Positions 44,781-54,231 are shown, counted from the stretch's first letter. The stretch is 64,000 nucleotides of DNA from Aequorivita capsosiphonis DSM 23843 (GCF_000429125.1 NZ_AUBG01000002.1:372001-436000), one strand, 5' to 3'. The notes: a model not told the origin generated them from the letters alone. Numbers and translations are program-made.

Positions 44781-45048
44781 GGACGGCGAGGCATATACTT
44801 CAGATATTCTGGAAACTCTCAAAGATGCGAAAATGCTTGTCGTGGAAGGCACCATTTATCCGCTGCTCACAAGGCTTAAAAATGCGGGACTGCTTTCATA
44901 TCGCTGGGAGGAATCTACCGGCGGACCACCGCGAAAGTATTACAGTCTTACTGATAAAGGTAAGTTATTTTTAACCGAATTGAACAGCACCTGGAACGAA
45001 TTGCAACAGGCTGTGAATATAGTAACCAGCGAAAAAAACACAAAATGA
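44710..45048 (+). CDS. PadR family transcriptional regulator
   Basis: A winged-helix regulator of 112 residues: helix-turn-helix at about 9-60 (GVLEFCILSVLKDGEAYTSDILETLKDA, then EGTIYPLLTRLKNAGLLSYRWEES), and the PadR hallmark GGPPRKYYSLTDKG (about 72-85). It likely represses this operon. The stop codon overlaps the start of the PspC gene (ATGA), which is translational coupling. Confidence 0.95.
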   Translation: MKIENTKAQMRKGVLEFCILSVLKDGEAYTSDILETLKDAKMLVVEGTIYPLLTRLKNAGLLSYRWEESTGGPPRKYYSLTDKGKLFLTELNSTWNELQQAVNIVTSEKNTK

Positions 45049-46760
45049 ACAAGACAGTAAACATTAATTTGGCAGGTATTTCCTTTCACGTAGACGAAGA
45101 TGCCTTTGGAAAACTTTCGCGCTACCTAGACGCCATCCGTAGATCACTAAAACACGATGAAGGAAGTGAAGAGATCATGCAGGACATTGAAGCCCGTATT
45201 GCGGAACTTTTTTCTGAAAAAGTAGAAGGTTCAACACAAGTTATAACATTAAAAATGCTTGATGATGTAATCGAAATCATGGGACAGCCCGAGGATTACG
45301 AAGTTGACGATGAAATTTTTGAAGACGTTCCCCCACATTCCAAAGCCGACGAGAAAGCACGTGGAACTTCCAGGCGCAAACAACTGTTCCGAGATCTGGA
45401 CGATAAATACATCTCTGGTGTCTCTTCTGGAATAGGACACTTTTTAGGAATAGACGCAATTTGGATCCGTCTATTATGGGTTCTTTTAGTAGTTGCCGGT
45501 TTCGGTTCGCCTATCCTTGTTTATATATTGTTTTGGATTTTGGTTCCCCCAGCTTTGACTACTTCTGATAAACTGAAAATGACAGGAGAACCCGTTAATA
45601 TTTCAAACATTGAAAGAAAATTTAAAGAAGGTTTTGACAATGTTGCCGATAGAGTGAAAAACGTAGATTATGACAAGTACGGCAATAAAGTGAAAACCGG
45701 GGCTTCAAACTTTTTCGATTCCTTAGGGGAAGTAATCGTAGTACTGTTTAAGATATTCGCAAAATTAATTGGGGTGCTTATAATTATCGTTTCCCTCACA
45801 ACCATCATCGGATTAGTAATTGGATTTTTCACCTTAGGTTCTATAGATTTCTGGGGAAATACTGAAATAGCCGAGAAAATTGCAATGGTAGATACCACCA
45901 ATGCGCCCATCTGGTTAATGGCTTTATTAGTCTTTTTCGTAGTTGGAATTCCATTTTTCGCGCTGTTTGTTTTAGGTTTAAAGTTGTTAATCAGCAACCT
46001 AAAGTCGATGAGCTCTACATTAAAAATCTCCCTAATCGTTATCTGGGCGCTCTCTCTAATAGGTTTAACCATATTAGGGATCAAACAAGCGACGGAACAA
46101 GGATATGATGGAAATTACATCGAGGAGCAAGCTTTGGCCTTAAACACGGGAGACACCTTACATCTTTCTATGCGAGCCGATAAACAGTTCAGCTATAAGG
46201 TTGGACGAAGCAGTGGTTTGGAGTTGAAATATAATCAGGATAATAAACGTGTGATTTATTCGAACGATATTTCAATAAATATAAAATCGACCAAAGATTC
46301 AACTGGAAAAATTGTGATTGAAAAAACAGCCCAAGGAAATAATAATCTAGATGCTAAAAAACGAGCAGAGGCAATTGACTACAGGTTTACAATTAATAAC
46401 GATAACCTCATACTCGACGGATTTTTCACAACTAATACCGCTAATAAATACCGCGATCAGCAAATAGAAATAACTGTTTATTTGCCAGAAGGCACCATTC
46501 TTTATTCCGAAGAGAACACGAATTCTTATTACGGTTATAATTCAGACTTTAAGGAATTGAGCAATTGGGATAACGACGCACATTATTATAGTGTATTAAA
46601 GAATAAATTTGAATGTTTGGATTGTCAAGAAAAGGAAGAAATCCTTCAAGAAAACGATTCTTTAGAAACAATACATTTAGAAAAAGCTTCTGACACCGTA
46701 GAAGCCATTCAGAATAAAACTTGGGAAGAGCAAGTACAGGAAGACTTAGGAAACGATTAA
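45045..46760 (+). CDS. PspC domain-containing membrane protein
   Basis: A 571-residue protein. The N-terminal 95 residues are helical and charged (regulatory part with EEIMQDIEARIAELF). The PspC domain is at about 110-170 (KYISGVSSGIGHFLGIDAIWIRLLWVLLVVAG). Further spans lie at about 225-260, 285-310 and 320-340. The C-terminal 220 residues (about 350-571) are periplasmic and beta-rich, a bi-layered extension typical of flavobacterial forms, ending acidic. PspC proteins sense envelope stress; together with PadR this looks like a stress module. Confidence 0.9.
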   Translation: MNKTVNINLAGISFHVDEDAFGKLSRYLDAIRRSLKHDEGSEEIMQDIEARIAELFSEKVEGSTQVITLKMLDDVIEIMGQPEDYEVDDEIFEDVPPHSKADEKARGTSRRKQLFRDLDDKYISGVSSGIGHFLGIDAIWIRLLWVLLVVAGFGSPILVYILFWILVPPALTTSDKLKMTGEPVNISNIERKFKEGFDNVADRVKNVDYDKYGNKVKTGASNFFDSLGEVIVVLFKIFAKLIGVLIIIVSLTTIIGLVIGFFTLGSIDFWGNTEIAEKIAMVDTTNAPIWLMALLVFFVVGIPFFALFVLGLKLLISNLKSMSSTLKISLIVIWALSLIGLTILGIKQATEQGYDGNYIEEQALALNTGDTLHLSMRADKQFSYKVGRSSGLELKYNQDNKRVIYSNDISINIKSTKDSTGKIVIEKTAQGNNNLDAKKRAEAIDYRFTINNDNLILDGFFTTNTANKYRDQQIEITVYLPEGTILYSEENTNSYYGYNSDFKELSNWDNDAHYYSVLKNKFECLDCQEKEEILQENDSLETIHLEKASDTVEAIQNKTWEEQVQEDLGND

Positions 46761-46866
46761 CTGCCAATATGTTTAACCCAAGTTTCAATGCACACTACCA
46801 TAAACTTTTAAACCCTCCTTCGACGGGCAAGCTCATAAACTTTTTTAACCATCAAAAACTAAAATT

Positions 46867-47583
46867 ATGAAACCAATCCATTTAATAGCCACTTCGATTA
46901 TAGCATTAATTTTCACTTCCTGTGTCATTAATATTGACGGCGAAAAGGGTAACGGCAATGTCGTGACCCAAGAAAGAGATGTTACTGAAAATTTTACAGA
47001 ATTGCGTGGCAGCGCTGGTCTTGAGGTTTACCTAACCCAAGGCGATGAAAATAAAATTGTAGTTGAAGCCGATGAAAATCTACTGCAATACATTTCAACA
47101 GATATTAAAAACGGAAAGCTTCACATTACCACTTCAGAAAACATAGGGCGTTCTAAAGCAAAAAAAGTATATGTTACTTTTAAGGAATTAAACAACATTG
47201 AAGCAAGCAGCGGTGCAGATGTCATTGGAAATTCAGTGATTAAAAGTCAAAACCTGTCGCTTAGAAGTAGCAGCGGCGCAGATTTAAAAGTCGAAGTGTT
47301 TTCACAAGACCTCGTCATCAAATCCAGTAGTGGCTCAGAAGTAGACGTTTCTGGAAAAGCATCTTCATTAAAAGCTGATGCCTCTAGCGGAAGTGAAATT
47401 GACGCAGAGGAGCTTTTAGTAGCTAGTTGTAATGCAGAAGCCTCTAGTGGAGCCGAAGTAACCGTGAATGTAAAAGATAAATTAGAAACACACGTAAGCT
47501 CTGGCGGATCTATAAATTACTACGGAAACCCAGTTTCGGTAGATTCCAACAAAAGCCATTCGGGAAGTGTGAAAAAAATGTAA
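46867..47583 (+). CDS. Head GIN domain-containing lipoprotein (DUF2807)
   Basis: A lipoprotein of 238 residues with signal MKPIHLIATSIIALIFTSC (Cys19). The head GIN domain (about 38-225) is a right-handed beta-helix; the repeats contain Ser/Ala/Gly-rich steps (SSGADLKVEVFS, SSGSEVDVSG, SSGSEIDAEEL, SSGAEVTVNV). It probably folds against the periplasmic face of the outer membrane and binds polymer or protein. Such genes often accompany PspC genes; a 106-bp gap separates them here. Confidence 0.9.
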   Translation: MKPIHLIATSIIALIFTSCVINIDGEKGNGNVVTQERDVTENFTELRGSAGLEVYLTQGDENKIVVEADENLLQYISTDIKNGKLHITTSENIGRSKAKKVYVTFKELNNIEASSGADVIGNSVIKSQNLSLRSSSGADLKVEVFSQDLVIKSSSGSEVDVSGKASSLKADASSGSEIDAEELLVASCNAEASSGAEVTVNVKDKLETHVSSGGSINYYGNPVSVDSNKSHSGSVKKM

Positions 47584-47632
47584 ATTATAGCTATCGACAG
47601 TATTTACATTCGGAAATAGACCTCGAATTGCC

Positions 47633-47676
47633 AAAAAAGGCTTAACAGATTCACAAAATACTGTTAGGCCTTTTAT
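47633..47676 (+). terminator. Terminator after the head GIN gene
   Basis: A hairpin pairing AAAAGGC-TAACAG with CTGTTA-GGCCTTTT, with a 13-nt loop and a T-rich end, about 50 bp after the stop codon. Confidence 0.7.
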
Positions 47677-47741
47677 CATTTATAATTATTTTAAGAGGAT
47701 TTCTTTCATAATCAAGCAACTTTGAATAAAAACCTTAAATT

Positions 47742-48173
47742 ATGAAAAGACTTTTTGTATTATTAGCAATAGTTGTTTTTGCTTCCTGTAGTTCAGATGA
47801 TGATTCAGGGGATGCATACACTAGCGAATTTGAGCAAATTAAAACCACGCTTCCGCAGGGTCAATGGAAGATCAGCACACTTATTAGTAATGAAGCAGAT
47901 CATACTTCAGACTTTGAAAGTTTTGTCTTCACTTTTAACGAAGACGGCACGGTAGACGGAGAAACCGATTTATTCAGTGAAACTGGAAATTGGACTTATG
48001 ACAACACCTCCAGTACTTCGGAAAAATTGGTTTTAGAATTTGGAGAAACTGAACCATTTCCTCAGATTAGTGATGACTGGCATATTATTTCGGTCAGCAC
48101 TTCAAAAGTTGAACTTTCAGACGATGATAATGCGAGCGGAGGGACCGAACTTCTAACTTTCACAAAGTTATAA
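47742..48173 (+). CDS. Hypothetical lipoprotein, lipocalin-like
   Basis: A 143-residue lipoprotein: signal MKRLFVLLAIVVFASC (Cys16), then SSDDDSGD linker, then a beta-rich domain (about 35-143) with GQWKISTLISNEADHTSDFESFVFTFNEDGTV and a late FTFTKL end. The alternation of strand-forming residues and the W-K-I-S motif suggest a lipocalin-like barrel, but there is no firm family match. Monocistronic with its own terminator at 48200-48229. Confidence 0.75.
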   Translation: MKRLFVLLAIVVFASCSSDDDSGDAYTSEFEQIKTTLPQGQWKISTLISNEADHTSDFESFVFTFNEDGTVDGETDLFSETGNWTYDNTSSTSEKLVLEFGETEPFPQISDDWHIISVSTSKVELSDDDNASGGTELLTFTKL

Positions 48174-48199
48174 GCCTTCATCCTGACAGTATATCAAAA

Positions 48200-48229
48200 G
48201 AAAATGCCGCAAAACGCGGCATTTTCCTA
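48200..48229. terminator. Bidirectional terminator between the lipoprotein and trxB
   Basis: A perfect stem AAAATGCCGC/GCGGCATTTT with a 5-nt loop and flanking A/T runs, between two convergent genes. Confidence 0.88.
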
Positions 48230-48248
48230 TTCTAATAAGCTTCTTTAA

Positions 48249-49211
48249 TTAAGCTGTTACTTCAGTTTCAACAGTAGCAAGATAACGTTCTGCATCTAAT
48301 GCAGCCATACAACCGGTTCCGGCAGCAGTAACCGCTTGACGATAATCCTTATCTTGTACATCACCACTTGCAAAAACACCAGGACGATTGGTCTTGGTAG
48401 TTTTTCCTTTTGTGATTACATATCCTGTCTCGTCCATATCCAACTGACCTTTAAATATTTCAGTATTTGGTTTATGTCCAATCGCTATAAACAGACCGGT
48501 AATTTCAATTTCACTTTTCTCTCCTGTTTCATTATTAACCATTCTCAGGCCTTCCACAACTGTATCACCTAAAACCTCATCAACTTCTGTGTTGTAGAGA
48601 ACCTCGAGATTTTTTGTGTTGTTCACTCGGTGCTGCATCGCTTTTGAGGCTCGCATGAAGTCTTTTCGAACCAACATAGTAACTTTATTACAGATGTTCG
48701 ATAAATAAGTTGCCTCTTCCGCAGCTGTATCACCAGCTCCTACTATGGCAACATCTTGACCTTTGTAGAAAAAACCATCACAAACCGCACAAGCAGATAC
48801 TCCACCTCCACGTAATTTTTGTTCGCTAGGAAGTCCTAAATATTTTGCAGTAGCCCCTGTTGAAATAATAACCGTTTCGGCCTCAAGTTGCGTACTATTA
48901 TCAACCGTAATTTTATGAATGCCACCAGCTACTTCACTAAATTCAACATTAGTAACCATTCCAATTCTCACTTGGGTTCCAAAACGTTCCGCTTGTTGTT
49001 GCAGCTGCACCATCATAGTTGGTCCATCTATCCCTTCAGGATATCCTGGAAAGTTGTCAACTTCTGTAGTTGTAGTCAGTTGTCCACCTGGTTCCATTCC
49101 TGTGTAAAGAACAGGTTTTAGGTCTGCACGTGCAGCATAAATAGCAGCTGTATATCCCGCAGGACCCGAGCCGATAATAAGGCATTTTATTCTCTCAATA
49201 GTTTCGCTCAT
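48249..49211 (-). CDS. trxB: Thioredoxin reductase (NADPH)
   Basis: A flavoprotein of 320 residues that keeps thioredoxin reduced. FAD motif GSGPAG at 14-19, redox-active disulfide CAVC at 141-144 (SACAVCDG), NADPH motif GAGDTAAEEA (about 160-169) and FAD-contact GDVQDKDYRQ (about 285-294). I start at the ATG at 49211 (MSETIERIKC); the frame is open to 49253, which adds 14 residues not expected in the family. Monocistronic and convergent with the lipoprotein gene. Confidence 0.96.
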   Translation of the reverse strand: MSETIERIKCLIIGSGPAGYTAAIYAARADLKPVLYTGMEPGGQLTTTTEVDNFPGYPEGIDGPTMMVQLQQQAERFGTQVRIGMVTNVEFSEVAGGIHKITVDNSTQLEAETVIISTGATAKYLGLPSEQKLRGGGVSACAVCDGFFYKGQDVAIVGAGDTAAEEATYLSNICNKVTMLVRKDFMRASKAMQHRVNNTKNLEVLYNTEVDEVLGDTVVEGLRMVNNETGEKSEIEITGLFIAIGHKPNTEIFKGQLDMDETGYVITKGKTTKTNRPGVFASGDVQDKDYRQAVTAAGTGCMAALDAERYLATVETEVTA

Positions 49212-49321
49212 GATATTCTCTTCAATATATTTTTCAAAGTGCAAAAATAGCAACTTTCACAACAATGTAGTCTTAAAAGTTATGAAGAATTGTTATATAT
49301 GCATTAGTCAAGGTTATTCTT

Positions 49322-50824
49322 TCACTTCAGAAGCTTAATTTCAAGTGTTTCAGAGCATTGTTTTCTAATGGCTTTGAAATCTTCTACATTTTCCGCTATT
49401 TCCTTATTCCAAAAGGGAACCATTTCTGAAAACTTCTCCTTCCATTCAGAAGACTCCGCTTTTTCAGGATAAGCAAAGTGTAAGAGCTCAATCATAATAT
49501 CGACTGCTACAGAAGCTCCAGGAGATGCACCCAATAGGGCCGTAATTCTGCCGTCTTTGCTGTGAACCACCTCTGTTCCAAATTCAAGGATGCCTCCCTC
49601 CTTTTTATCTCTTTTAATAATTTGAACTCGCTGTCCGGCTACCTTTAACTCCCAATCTTCAGCTTTAGCATCTTTTACAAATTTTTGCAATTCATTCATT
49701 CTATCATCGTGCCCCATTCTTACTTGTTCTATCAAATATTTGGTAAGCGGAATATTGTGCCAGAATACGCCCCACATAGATGGAATATTATCAAACTTGA
49801 TGCTTTTAAAAAGATCAAGGAAGGAACCTTCCTTTAAAAACTTTGTACTAAACCCAGCAAAAGGTCCAAACAAAAGTTCCTGTTTTCCGTCTATGTAACG
49901 AGTATCTAGATGAGGCATGGACATTGGCGGCGCACCAACTTCTGCTTTACCATAAACTTTAGCGTGATGCTTTTTTATTACATCTGGATTATTACAAATG
50001 AGCCACTCCCCGCTCACTGGAAAGCCTCCATAACCCTCTTTTTCCTCAATTTCAACCTTTTGAAGCAAAGGCAAAGCACCGCCTCCGGCACCAATAAAAA
50101 CATGTTCTGCGTCGCAATAAACCTTTTCTTTAGTTTTAAAGTTTTTAATTTTTACCAGCCAATCTTCACCTTTTGTAGGATCTACATCTTCTACCTCGTG
50201 CATGGTATGTACCGGTGTATCAAATTTTTCTTCTAAGATTTTGAAAAATGTACGCGTAAGGACGCCATAATTTACTTCCGTCCCCAATTCCATTCTTGTG
50301 GCAGCTACTTTTTCTGAAGTATTCCGTCCGTTCATCATTAACGGAATCCAATTTTCCATTTCATTAAAATCTTCAGAAAACAGCATTCCTTCAAACATAG
50401 GATGCTTCGTCATTTCTTTTACGCGCTTTTTTAAAAATGCAACATTATCTTCTCCTTCTACCCAACTGTGGTGAGGAATGGGATGCATAAAATCTTTGGG
50501 GTTATCAATGAGTTTATTTTTTATCAAAAAGGACCAAAATTGTTTCGACTTTTCAAATTGGGTACACACCTTGATCGCTTTGGAAATATCAATAGAACCA
50601 TCTTCCATTTCGGGGGTATAGTTCATCTCACAAAAAGCAGAATGTCCGGTACCGGCATTATTCCAAGCCGCGGAACTTTCTAAAGCAACCCGGTCAAGTC
50701 TTTCGAGAATAAGTATTTTTTGATTTTTGTCAATAAGTTTTAGCATTAGCGCCAGCGTTGCACTCATAATTCCGCCGCCAACACAGATTAAATCGTAATG
50801 GCCTTTGATTTGTTTATCACGCAT
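49322..50824 (-). CDS. mqo: Malate:quinone oxidoreductase
   Basis: A membrane-associated FAD enzyme of 500 residues that oxidises malate to oxaloacetate and reduces quinone in the tricarboxylic cycle. The FAD fold starts at VGGGIMSATLALML (about 15-28). The family segment SSAAWNNAGTGHSAFCEMNYTP is at about 50-71 and LLGASPGASVAVDIMIELL at about 431-449. It is monocistronic. A -7 box (TAATTTTG) lies 16 bp upstream of the ATG. Confidence 0.95.
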   Translation of the reverse strand: MRDKQIKGHYDLICVGGGIMSATLALMLKLIDKNQKILILERLDRVALESSAAWNNAGTGHSAFCEMNYTPEMEDGSIDISKAIKVCTQFEKSKQFWSFLIKNKLIDNPKDFMHPIPHHSWVEGEDNVAFLKKRVKEMTKHPMFEGMLFSEDFNEMENWIPLMMNGRNTSEKVAATRMELGTEVNYGVLTRTFFKILEEKFDTPVHTMHEVEDVDPTKGEDWLVKIKNFKTKEKVYCDAEHVFIGAGGGALPLLQKVEIEEKEGYGGFPVSGEWLICNNPDVIKKHHAKVYGKAEVGAPPMSMPHLDTRYIDGKQELLFGPFAGFSTKFLKEGSFLDLFKSIKFDNIPSMWGVFWHNIPLTKYLIEQVRMGHDDRMNELQKFVKDAKAEDWELKVAGQRVQIIKRDKKEGGILEFGTEVVHSKDGRITALLGASPGASVAVDIMIELLHFAYPEKAESSEWKEKFSEMVPFWNKEIAENVEDFKAIRKQCSETLEIKLLK

Positions 50825-50839
50825 ATTTCAAGTTTTACT

Positions 50840-50847
50840 CAAAATTA
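50840..50847 (-). promoter_or_regulatory. -7 box of the mqo promoter
   Basis: TAATTTTG on the minus strand, an exact TAnnTTTG match, 15 bp before the ATG. A -33 element is not clear. Confidence 0.45.
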
Positions 50848-51033
50848 GACAAAGAGGTATTGCATTGTACTTAAAGAAATATTAATAATTAAAAATAGTT
50901 AAAGGATATACTTGAGTTTTTATTGAATTATTCAAAAAGCAACTTGCCATACTTTAATATTTGACTATTTTTGCCCTTCCAAAATTCTGCTTTTGGAATT
51001 TGACTTTTGGAATTTGCAGCGAAAGCTGTATTT

Positions 51034-51107
51034 CGGGATGTAGCGCAGCCTGGTAGCGTACACGCCTGGGGGGCGTGGGGTCGCAAGTTCAAATCTTGTC
51101 ATCCCGA
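51034..51107 (+). tRNA. tRNA-Pro, anticodon GGG
   Basis: A 74-nt cloverleaf drawn by hand. Acceptor stem CGGGATG/CATCCCG; D-arm GCGC/GCGT; anticodon stem CACGC/GCGTG with loop CTGGGGG, so positions 34-36 are GGG; T-arm GCAAG/CTTGT with a TTCAAAT loop. The 3' CCA is not encoded. A terminator follows at 51116. Confidence 0.95.
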
Positions 51108-51115
51108 CTTAACGG

Positions 51116-51147
51116 AAAATGATCTGGCTTGGCCAGATCATTTTTTA
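51116..51147 (+). terminator. Terminator of tRNA-Pro
   Basis: AATGATCTGGC/GCCAGATCATT, a perfect 11-bp stem with a 3-nt loop and a T6 tail, 8 bp after the tRNA. Confidence 0.9.
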
Positions 51148-51172
51148 TTAACAGCAACGTCAAAAGCTCGCT

Positions 51173-51447
51173 TTTGTAAGTAGCTGGAAATAAAAAATGA
51201 GAACTCGATAAGCGTTCATTTTACATTTGCAACGAGGGTTTATTAAGATTCTGTAAATCTCTTTGTAAGTAGCTGGAAATAAAAAATGAGAACGCGATAA
51301 GCGTTCATTTTACATTTGCAACGAGGGTTTATTAAGATTCTGTAAATCTCTTTGTAAGTAGCTGGAAATAAAAAATGAGAACGCGATAAGCGTTCATTTT
51401 ACATTTGCAACGAGGGTTTATTAAGATTCTGTAAATCTCTTTGTAAA
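51173..51447. repeat. Three tandem 89-bp repeats with a hairpin in each unit
   Basis: Units at 51173-51261, 51262-51350 and 51351-51439, followed by an 8-bp start of a fourth. The three units differ by one base in the hairpin (GAACTC in unit 1, GAACGC in 2 and 3). Each unit holds the stem GAACGC/GCGTTC with a 5-nt loop and A-rich and T-rich flanks. There is no open frame. The repeats sit directly behind tRNA-Pro. The remaining bases up to 51581 are AT-rich with nothing recognised. Confidence 0.9.
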
Positions 51448-51581
51448 TGGACGGATATAAAAATGCTGATCAAAATCGATATTTCCTCATTCCAGTTCTA
51501 TCACGGTCTTTTGGAAAGTTAATATTTGGCTTTCTTTAAAGTATTATTCAATCTTACAATTTAAACCTATTGTAAAATCAA

Positions 51582-51622
51582 AAAGGGGTTTACGGCCACT
51601 TACGAAGCCATAAACCCTTTAA
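51582..51622 (-). terminator. Terminator of the CHRD lipoprotein gene
   Basis: An AAAGGGGTTTA/TAAACCCTTT hairpin with one bulged G. On the minus strand it ends in a T-run 17 bp after the stop codon. Confidence 0.75.
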
Positions 51623-51638
51623 ATCCTTAAAAAGGTAC

Positions 51639-52184
51639 TTAGATTTTCGTAATTTGTCCACAAGCTACTGGAATTGTAGCCACATAAGAACCGTCATTGT
51701 TTAAGCCATGCAATACTATGCTTCTATCTTCTAGAGCACCAAGTGCATCAGCTGTTAATACGCCATTTTCTCCAAGCGTAAAGGTTTTGGTAAAACTTAT
51801 TTTTCCATTTGCATCAGCAGTTGGAAAATCCTCTAATGGCAATAATACTGCGCCATAAAAAGGAGCTCCTTCCGGAATAGTTATTATACCATCACCATCT
51901 GTATCTGCAGAAGCTGGAGGACAGGTGGCATTCGAACCATCATCCTTACCGTGAATATGCTGCGGATGGAGCTTACTTGGCACCATTCCAGTTGCTTCAA
52001 TCTTTACGGTGATTGTATTCATATCCACTGAAATACTTGCCGTTCCAGACGCACCAGAGTTGTTTAATTGATTTAAAGTTGCTGCATAATTTTGTACTAC
52101 AGGTCCATTGTCATCGTCTGAACTACAACTAGCAAATCCAATAAGCACTACCATTGATAAAATAAATAATTTTACTGTTTTCAT
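51639..52184 (-). CDS. CHRD domain-containing lipoprotein
   Basis: A 181-residue lipoprotein with signal MKTVKLFILSMVVLIGFASC (Cys20) and an acidic SSDDDNG linker. The CHRD (chordin-like) domain covers about 35-178, with HPQHIHGKDDGSNATCPPASADTDGDG (about 84-110) and a closing RSIVLHGLNNDGSYVATIPVACGQI. Its His/Cys-rich loop could bind metal, but the role is unknown. The start at 52184 replaces an upstream frame extension to 52229, which lacks sense as a signal. It is close to, but probably not part of, the copper island. Confidence 0.88.
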   Translation of the reverse strand: MKTVKLFILSMVVLIGFASCSSDDDNGPVVQNYAATLNQLNNSGASGTASISVDMNTITVKIEATGMVPSKLHPQHIHGKDDGSNATCPPASADTDGDGIITIPEGAPFYGAVLLPLEDFPTADANGKISFTKTFTLGENGVLTADALGALEDRSIVLHGLNNDGSYVATIPVACGQITKI

Positions 52185-52412
52185 AATCTTTAAATTTTTG
52201 TTGTTTTTATTTGTTAGAATTATGAACACTTACGGGCACAAAACTGTAGTGGTTTTCTTTTTAAATCCATTTTAACTTTGAGAGTGTAATTTTAACGGGT
52301 TTTAACGGAAATAGAACGGCTTTATTGAAGGCTACAATTTTTAAGAATAATTATACATTCAATACTTTTGATATAAATGAAGTAAATAAGCCAGATTATA
52401 GACCTTTACAAT

Positions 52413-54152
52413 TCATTCAATTAAATCTGAAATCTCACCGCAATTCAGCATACTAGCACCAAAATAAGGATTCTGGATTTTTTTATTTTGACTCAACCAA
52501 TATGCGCCTACATCATTATTCGCCATGGGGCAGTAAGCCACATATATCTTTTGGTTGATTCCAAAAGTCTTAAGAGCATTTATAAAATGTCCTGAGAGAG
52601 AAACAAAATACTCTCTTTGTTTTTGGATATCCGATGTGTTGGATATTTCGGTAGCAGATTCTTTTAGTTCCTTTTCGAGTCGCATCCAATGCGTATGTGC
52701 ATCCTCCTCTTTTAACAGCTTCATATCAACAATTTCGATACTTTTAAGTATGTCACTAGCACCCTTTTGAGGTAATTCCGAATTGTCATTGATCAAAGCT
52801 AATTCTATGACCATATAATTATCAAAAACGACTTTGAGTTGTTCTTGGAATTCAGAGGAGACCTCAAAGCGTTTCACCTTAGCTAAATGATTTTTAGAAT
52901 ACATTTCTGATTGGTCTTCCGCATTCATCATACTCTTTTTACCTTGCAACTGAGCCGCTGCATCTACAGTAAATGTTCCATTTGTAACAATTTCCTCACC
53001 ATTGAAAAGTCCATCTGCTATAGCGTAAAAATCGCCATTTTTAGTTCCTAAGATCACTTCGCGCATTTCGAAAACGGGTTCGTCAGGATTCGTTTTCACA
53101 TATACTAAGGACCTGTTTCCCGTCCAGAGTACTGCGGTTGCAGGAACGGTAATCGGTGCTTCTAAGTTAGTGCTCTTTGACATCACCACTTTTCCTGTGA
53201 CGAACATTCCTGGCTTTAATAAATTCTCCTTATTATTTAAGGTGGCACGAACGGAAACCGTTCTGGATTGTGTATTTAAAGATGGGTCAATAAACGAAAC
53301 GCTAGCTTCAAATTCTTTGTTTGGATATGCATTCGTGGTAACTGTAATTTTCTGACCTTCTTTTAGTTGTGAAATTTGACCTTCATATGCATCAAACATT
53401 GCCCAAACGGTACTTAAGTCACTCACTTTTACAATAGGTTGGCCTTGCTTAACAAAATCTCCTTCTTCAGCCATTTTTTGGGAGACAGTACCGGATACCG
53501 TTGCATAGATAGGAAAATTTTCACGCACCTTGCCTGTGCTTTCTATTTGGTCAATTTGACTTTCTGAAAGTTTCCACAACTTCAATTTATTGCGAACCGC
53601 CTTGTATAATCCCGGTTGGGTATCCTTCATATTTGAAGCCGTTATCAATTCTTGCTGTGCAGCAACGAGCGTTGGCGCATAGATGGTTGCCAATAATTGT
53701 CCTTTACGGACTTCCTCTCCCGTAAAATTGACGTTTAGTTTTTCAATTCTACCTTCAAAATAACTCGCCTGTACTGCATTAGCCTCTTCGTTGGGAAGTA
53801 TTTTTCCAGAAAGGCTCATCGTGTTATCATCACTCTCAGAGGCATTTCCAACAATCGTTGTTTGGATATTTGCTAAAGCCATTGCGTTGGTGGACATTTT
53901 AATCTCGTTTAAAGCAAGCCCTTCCCCACCAGTTTCCGCTGGGATTAAATCCATTCCACAAATAGGGCAATCTCCTGGTTCGGGTTGCATAATTTGTGGA
54001 TGCATAGAACAGGTCCACATTTGAGGTTTAGTTTCGGTGCTTTCGGAAACTTCAGTTGTATTTGAATTTCCTTTGTTTGAAGTTCCGAAGAACACATAGC
54101 CCAGGATAAGTCCTATGGCTAAAATTGCTATGTAAATAATGTATTTTTTCAT
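52413..54152 (-). CDS. cusB: CusB-type RND efflux adaptor with HMBD and DUF3347 domains
   Basis: Periplasmic membrane-fusion protein of 579 residues for copper/silver export. N-terminal anchor (about 4-22); heavy-metal-binding domain at 46-71 (WTCSMHPQI then CPICGMDLIP); lipoyl/barrel-sandwich and beta-barrel domains at about 110-400 (LSGKILPNEEANAVQASYFEGRIEKL and SGTVSQKMAEEGDFVKQGQPI). A C-terminal DUF3347 domain (about 430-579) ends YFGASMLNCGE. A copy of DUF3347 stands alone at 58515-59120. The efflux pump CusA is 9 kb away at the other end of the island. Confidence 0.93.
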   Translation of the reverse strand: MKKYIIYIAILAIGLILGYVFFGTSNKGNSNTTEVSESTETKPQMWTCSMHPQIMQPEPGDCPICGMDLIPAETGGEGLALNEIKMSTNAMALANIQTTIVGNASESDDNTMSLSGKILPNEEANAVQASYFEGRIEKLNVNFTGEEVRKGQLLATIYAPTLVAAQQELITASNMKDTQPGLYKAVRNKLKLWKLSESQIDQIESTGKVRENFPIYATVSGTVSQKMAEEGDFVKQGQPIVKVSDLSTVWAMFDAYEGQISQLKEGQKITVTTNAYPNKEFEASVSFIDPSLNTQSRTVSVRATLNNKENLLKPGMFVTGKVVMSKSTNLEAPITVPATAVLWTGNRSLVYVKTNPDEPVFEMREVILGTKNGDFYAIADGLFNGEEIVTNGTFTVDAAAQLQGKKSMMNAEDQSEMYSKNHLAKVKRFEVSSEFQEQLKVVFDNYMVIELALINDNSELPQKGASDILKSIEIVDMKLLKEEDAHTHWMRLEKELKESATEISNTSDIQKQREYFVSLSGHFINALKTFGINQKIYVAYCPMANNDVGAYWLSQNKKIQNPYFGASMLNCGEISDLIE

Positions 54153-54175
54153 GATTTATTTTTTTGTCTTCCTCC

Positions 54176-54224
54176 AAACCTGACAGGTAAGTTTGCTTCG
54201 TGCCTCGCAATGCCTGTCAGGTTT
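54176..54224. repeat. Long palindrome AAACCTGACAGG ... CCTGTCAGGTTT
   Basis: Perfect 12-bp arms (54176-54187 and 54213-54224) around a 25-bp loop containing GCTTCGTGCCTCGCAA. A degenerate copy lies at 57930-57977. The element lies between the DUF305 and cusB genes. Confidence 0.75.
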
Positions 54225-54231
54225 ATATTTT

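Noticed and set aside
51173-51447. CRISPR-like array
   Set aside because: The unit is a continuous 89-bp tandem repeat without unique spacers, and no cas gene is present in the window.
51034-51450. Integrated element at tRNA-Pro
   Set aside because: No integrase, no duplicated tRNA 3' end and no phage gene was found; the repeats alone do not prove insertion.
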